From positions 678,328 to 742,327 of the forward strand of contig NZ_JACDUR010000006.1 of NCBI RefSeq assembly GCF_013761175.1: DNA of 64,000 bases, read 5' to 3'. Source of the stretch: Nonomuraea soli. Lineage in GTDB: Bacteria > Actinomycetota > Actinomycetes > Streptosporangiales > Streptosporangiaceae. Positions within the stretch are counted from its first letter, which is position 1. Each line of letters begins with the position of its first letter. Position numbers and translations under genes: made by a program. Under the pieces are notes generated by a model, which worked only from the letters and a program-made list of their open reading frames with translations, searched no databases and was not told the origin of the DNA. Below, piece by piece: positions 61,931 through 64,000 of the stretch.

Positions 61931-62746
61931 ATGCCAGAAGGCATCGTTACCTCTGCTGACGGCACCACCATCGCCTACTCGGCGTGGGGTGCGGGCGACC
62001 CGATCGTCATCATCGACGGCGCGACCGCCTACCGCGCCGCGAACCCGTTGGACCAGGAGACGGCGGAACTGCTCGCGGACGAGTTCCTGGTCATCACCTA
62101 CGACCGGCGCGGTCGCGGCGAGAGCGGCGACACCCCGCCCTATGTCGTCGAGCGCGAGTTCGAGGACCTTGAGGCGATCATCGAGCAGGTCGGACAGGGG
62201 CGTCCGGCGACCGTGTTCGGCTGGTCCTCCGGCGGCAATCTCGCGCTCAACGCCGCCCAGGACGGCGTGCCGATCGCCCGCCTGGCGCTGTTCGAGCCGA
62301 ACGCGGCCGTCGACGACGCCCGCCCCCCGCTGCCCGGCGACTACGTCGAGCGCCTCGACGCGGCCATCGCCGCCGGACGGCCTGGCGACGCGGTCGCCCT
62401 GTTCCTGACCGCCGCGGCGATGATGCCAGAAGAGGCAGTCGCCGGGATGCGCGGGCAGGACTTCTGGGCCGGGCTCGAGGCCATCGCGCCCACGATCGCC
62501 TACGACGGCCGCCAGGTCGGCGACACCCTCTCCGGCAGGCCGCTGCGCCCCGAACTGTGGAAGCGCATCGACGTCCCGGTCCTGGTGATGCACGGGATCG
62601 ACACCTGGCCGGCCCTGGCCGCCGGCTCCCGCGCCATCGCCGCCCACCTGCCCACCGCCACCCTCGCGCCGGTGCCCGGTGAGCAGCACTCCACCACCGC
62701 CGACGTGCTGGCCGCCGCCCTGCGCGCCTTCATCAGGGAGAACTGA
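61931..62746 (+). CDS. Alpha/beta hydrolase
   Basis: A 271-residue alpha/beta hydrolase with the nucleophile elbow GWSSGG, YDRRGRGESGD after strand 4, a late acid in MHGIDTWPA, and a His in GEQHSTT. The small lid between residues 125 and 195 is typical of this actinobacterial subgroup. Substrate unknown. It follows the AraC-type gene and precedes the reductase gene by 1 bp, so the three look like one unit. Confidence 0.9.
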   Translation: MPEGIVTSADGTTIAYSAWGAGDPIVIIDGATAYRAANPLDQETAELLADEFLVITYDRRGRGESGDTPPYVVEREFEDLEAIIEQVGQGRPATVFGWSSGGNLALNAAQDGVPIARLALFEPNAAVDDARPPLPGDYVERLDAAIAAGRPGDAVALFLTAAAMMPEEAVAGMRGQDFWAGLEAIAPTIAYDGRQVGDTLSGRPLRPELWKRIDVPVLVMHGIDTWPALAAGSRAIAAHLPTATLAPVPGEQHSTTADVLAAALRAFIREN

Positions 62747-62747
62747 C

Positions 62748-63320
62748 ATGGGAAAGATCGTGCTCACCGAGTTCATCTCCATCGACGGCATCGTGGAGGC
62801 GCCCGGCGGAGAGGACTTCACATACCCCAACTGGACCTTCGAGTTCGACCGCGGACCCGACGGCGAACGCTACAAGGAGACCGAATCGCTCCAGGCCGCG
62901 GCGCTCCTGCTGGGACGCAAGACCTACGAGGGCTTCGCCGCGGCCTGGCCCCAGTACGAGGGCGAACTCGCCGACAAGTACAACACCATGCCCAAGTACG
63001 TCGTCTCCCGCACCCTCACCGACCCCAAATGGTCGAACACCACCGTGCTGAGCGGCGACCTGGCCGAGGACGTGACGCGCCTCAAGCAGGAGGTCGACGG
63101 TGAGATCTCCGTGGCCGGAAGCATCCAGCTCGCCCAGAGCCTCCTGGCCCTCGACCTCATCGACGAGATCCACCTGATGGCCTCACCACTCGTCCTCGGC
63201 CACGGCCGCCGGCTCTGGGCCCAGACACCGGACAAGACCGCGTGGACGCTCAGCGAGGCGACGGTGTACGGCGACAGCACCCTGCTCACGGTCTACCGCC
63301 GCCGGACCGTGGAGTCCTGA
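62748..63320 (+). CDS. Dihydrofolate reductase family protein (RibD C-terminal-like)
   Basis: A 190-residue DHFR-fold protein: KIVLTEFISIDGIVEAPGG, LLLGRKTYEGFAAAWP and SVAGSIQLAQSLLALDLIDEIHLM. Such proteins are NADPH-dependent reductases of unknown substrate. The ATG lies 1 bp past the hydrolase stop; the longer frame from 62679 lies inside the hydrolase. Confidence 0.9.
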   Translation: MGKIVLTEFISIDGIVEAPGGEDFTYPNWTFEFDRGPDGERYKETESLQAAALLLGRKTYEGFAAAWPQYEGELADKYNTMPKYVVSRTLTDPKWSNTTVLSGDLAEDVTRLKQEVDGEISVAGSIQLAQSLLALDLIDEIHLMASPLVLGHGRRLWAQTPDKTAWTLSEATVYGDSTLLTVYRRRTVES

Positions 63321-63492
63321 GGCCCCGCCGCCAACCGGTTCTGACGGTCACCGAGCACCATCCTGCGCACCGCCGGCAGTGCGCAGGACACCCAGCTCGC
63401 TCTACGCCCCGCTGTAGTGCAGTCGTTCAGCCCGGCCCCGTAGTCGGCACCCAGCTCGCGGCCAGCACCTGATCTCGATCGGGCCTTCGAAG

Positions 63493-64000
63493 TCCACCCA
63501 AGGGCGCCTGGGCCTGCGTGGTAACGGCGTGGTGGACCGACGGCTGTACCTGCCCGAGCATTCATGGCTGGCCGAACCCGAACCCCGCCGTGGCGCAGGT
63601 GTGCCCGAGGGAGCCGCGTTCGCCACCAAACCCGCCCTGGCCGCAGCGATGATCGACGCTGCGTTGGATGCCGGGCTGCCGGCGCAGTGGGTGAGCGGTG
63701 ATGAGGTCTCCGGCCAAGCCCCGCGCCTGCGCGGTCTGCTGGAGCAGCGCGGGATCAGCTACGTGCTGGCGATCGCGGGCAACCGGCGGGTGAATCTGGG
63801 CGGGACCGACCGCAGCGCGGCCGCTGATGGCCCTGGTGAAGAGCGCGGGTATCCGGTGCGCGGCTGGAAGGCCCGGCATCGGCATATCACCCTGGCCGTG
63901 CTCGCCCTGGCCGTGCTCGCCCTGGCCGTGCTCGCCCTGGCCGTGCTCGCCCTGGCCGTGCTCGCCCTGGCCGTGCTCGCCCTGGCCGTGCTCGCCCTGG
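63493..64000 (+). pseudogene. Decayed IS701-family transposase, 5'-truncated and internally deleted, runs off the window
   Basis: A frame without a credible start encodes VVDRRLYLPEHSW, VPEGAAFATKPALAAAMIDAALDAGLP, WVSGDEVSGQAPRLRGLLEQRG and YVLAIAGNRRV, matching the middle of IS701-family DDE transposases (VDRRLYLP, FATKPxLA, DEVYG, YVLAV). It then jumps to RHRHITLAVLAL, which resembles their C-terminal YRHITLAMLAHA. About 150 residues expected between are missing. After that it becomes a repeat. No inverted repeat end is visible. Confidence 0.75.
63892..64000 (+). repeat. 15-bp tandem repeat, about 7.3 copies, in frame
   Basis: The unit CTGGCCGTGCTCGCC repeats perfectly to the last base, encoding LAVLA each time within the transposase frame. 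The copies show no divergence, so it is either a recent slippage expansion or an assembly artefact at a contig end. Confidence 0.9.

Noticed and set aside
63892..64000. CRISPR array
   Set aside because: Contiguous 15-bp units with no spacers; they encode LAVLA in frame within a transposase remnant.

Overview
The window is high-GC actinomycete chromosome: frequent GTG starts, tightly overlapping ATGA/GTGA/TGATG operons, and LuxR, LacI, TetR, ECF and P450 genes typical of filamentous actinobacteria. A Streptosporangiaceae-like genus is my guess; no rRNA or tRNA is present to test it. I saw no CRISPR array and no intact transposon.

Region 1 (1-3.4 kb) holds a 5'-truncated VWA-domain protein, an odd amidohydrolase lacking the usual HxH, and an SRPBCC/ArsR pair. 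Region 2 (3.4-24.8 kb) is a dense RiPP-type biosynthetic locus. Leftward it has a graspetide-like ATP-grasp ligase, a stand-alone LuxR HTH and an FAD oxidoreductase. Rightward it has an ABC exporter, YcaO, TfuA, P450 and an O-methyltransferase, followed by a response regulator without its phospho-acceptor Asp. A second leftward operon encodes precursor A (core with C-M-C), a radical SAM/SPASM protein, a PqqD-like recognition protein and an FAD monooxygenase. Divergently there is precursor B (same leader, no obvious core), a cyclase-ATPase, an S8 protease, a GAF protein and a giant LuxR (LAL) regulator. The ABC/YcaO operon and the precursor A operon, about 10.7 kb apart, share an almost identical 23-bp palindromic promoter element, which argues that they form one co-regulated system.

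Region 3 (24.9-42.3 kb) is mixed metabolism: crotonase, histidine kinase, LVIVD and DUF305 lipoproteins, an esterase-like protein, two paralogous Methyltransf_19 proteins, a P450, a LigD-type primase-polymerase, a GbsR-type regulator with an ABC exporter, a PLP decarboxylase, an MFS transporter, a TetR regulator, and a nucleotidyltransferase followed by the stub of a second one.

Region 4 (43-55 kb) reads as a complete D-arabinan utilisation locus: secreted GH183 (DUF4185), cytoplasmic GH172 (DUF2961) and GH116, a CUT1 sugar importer without its own ATPase, a fucose/arabinose-type isomerase, an FGGY kinase and a LacI repressor. GAAATCGATTTC operators precede all three transcription units. The inferred route is mycobacterial-type D-arabinan to oligosaccharides to D-arabinose to D-ribulose to D-ribulose 5-phosphate.

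Region 5 (55-64 kb) has a TetR/P450 pair, a kinase-like protein, a BBE-type oxidase with an ECF41-like sigma factor and a plausible autoregulated promoter, a membrane protein, an AraC-like regulator, an alpha/beta hydrolase, a DHFR-fold reductase, and a decayed IS701-family transposase that ends in an in-frame 15-bp tandem repeat running off the window.
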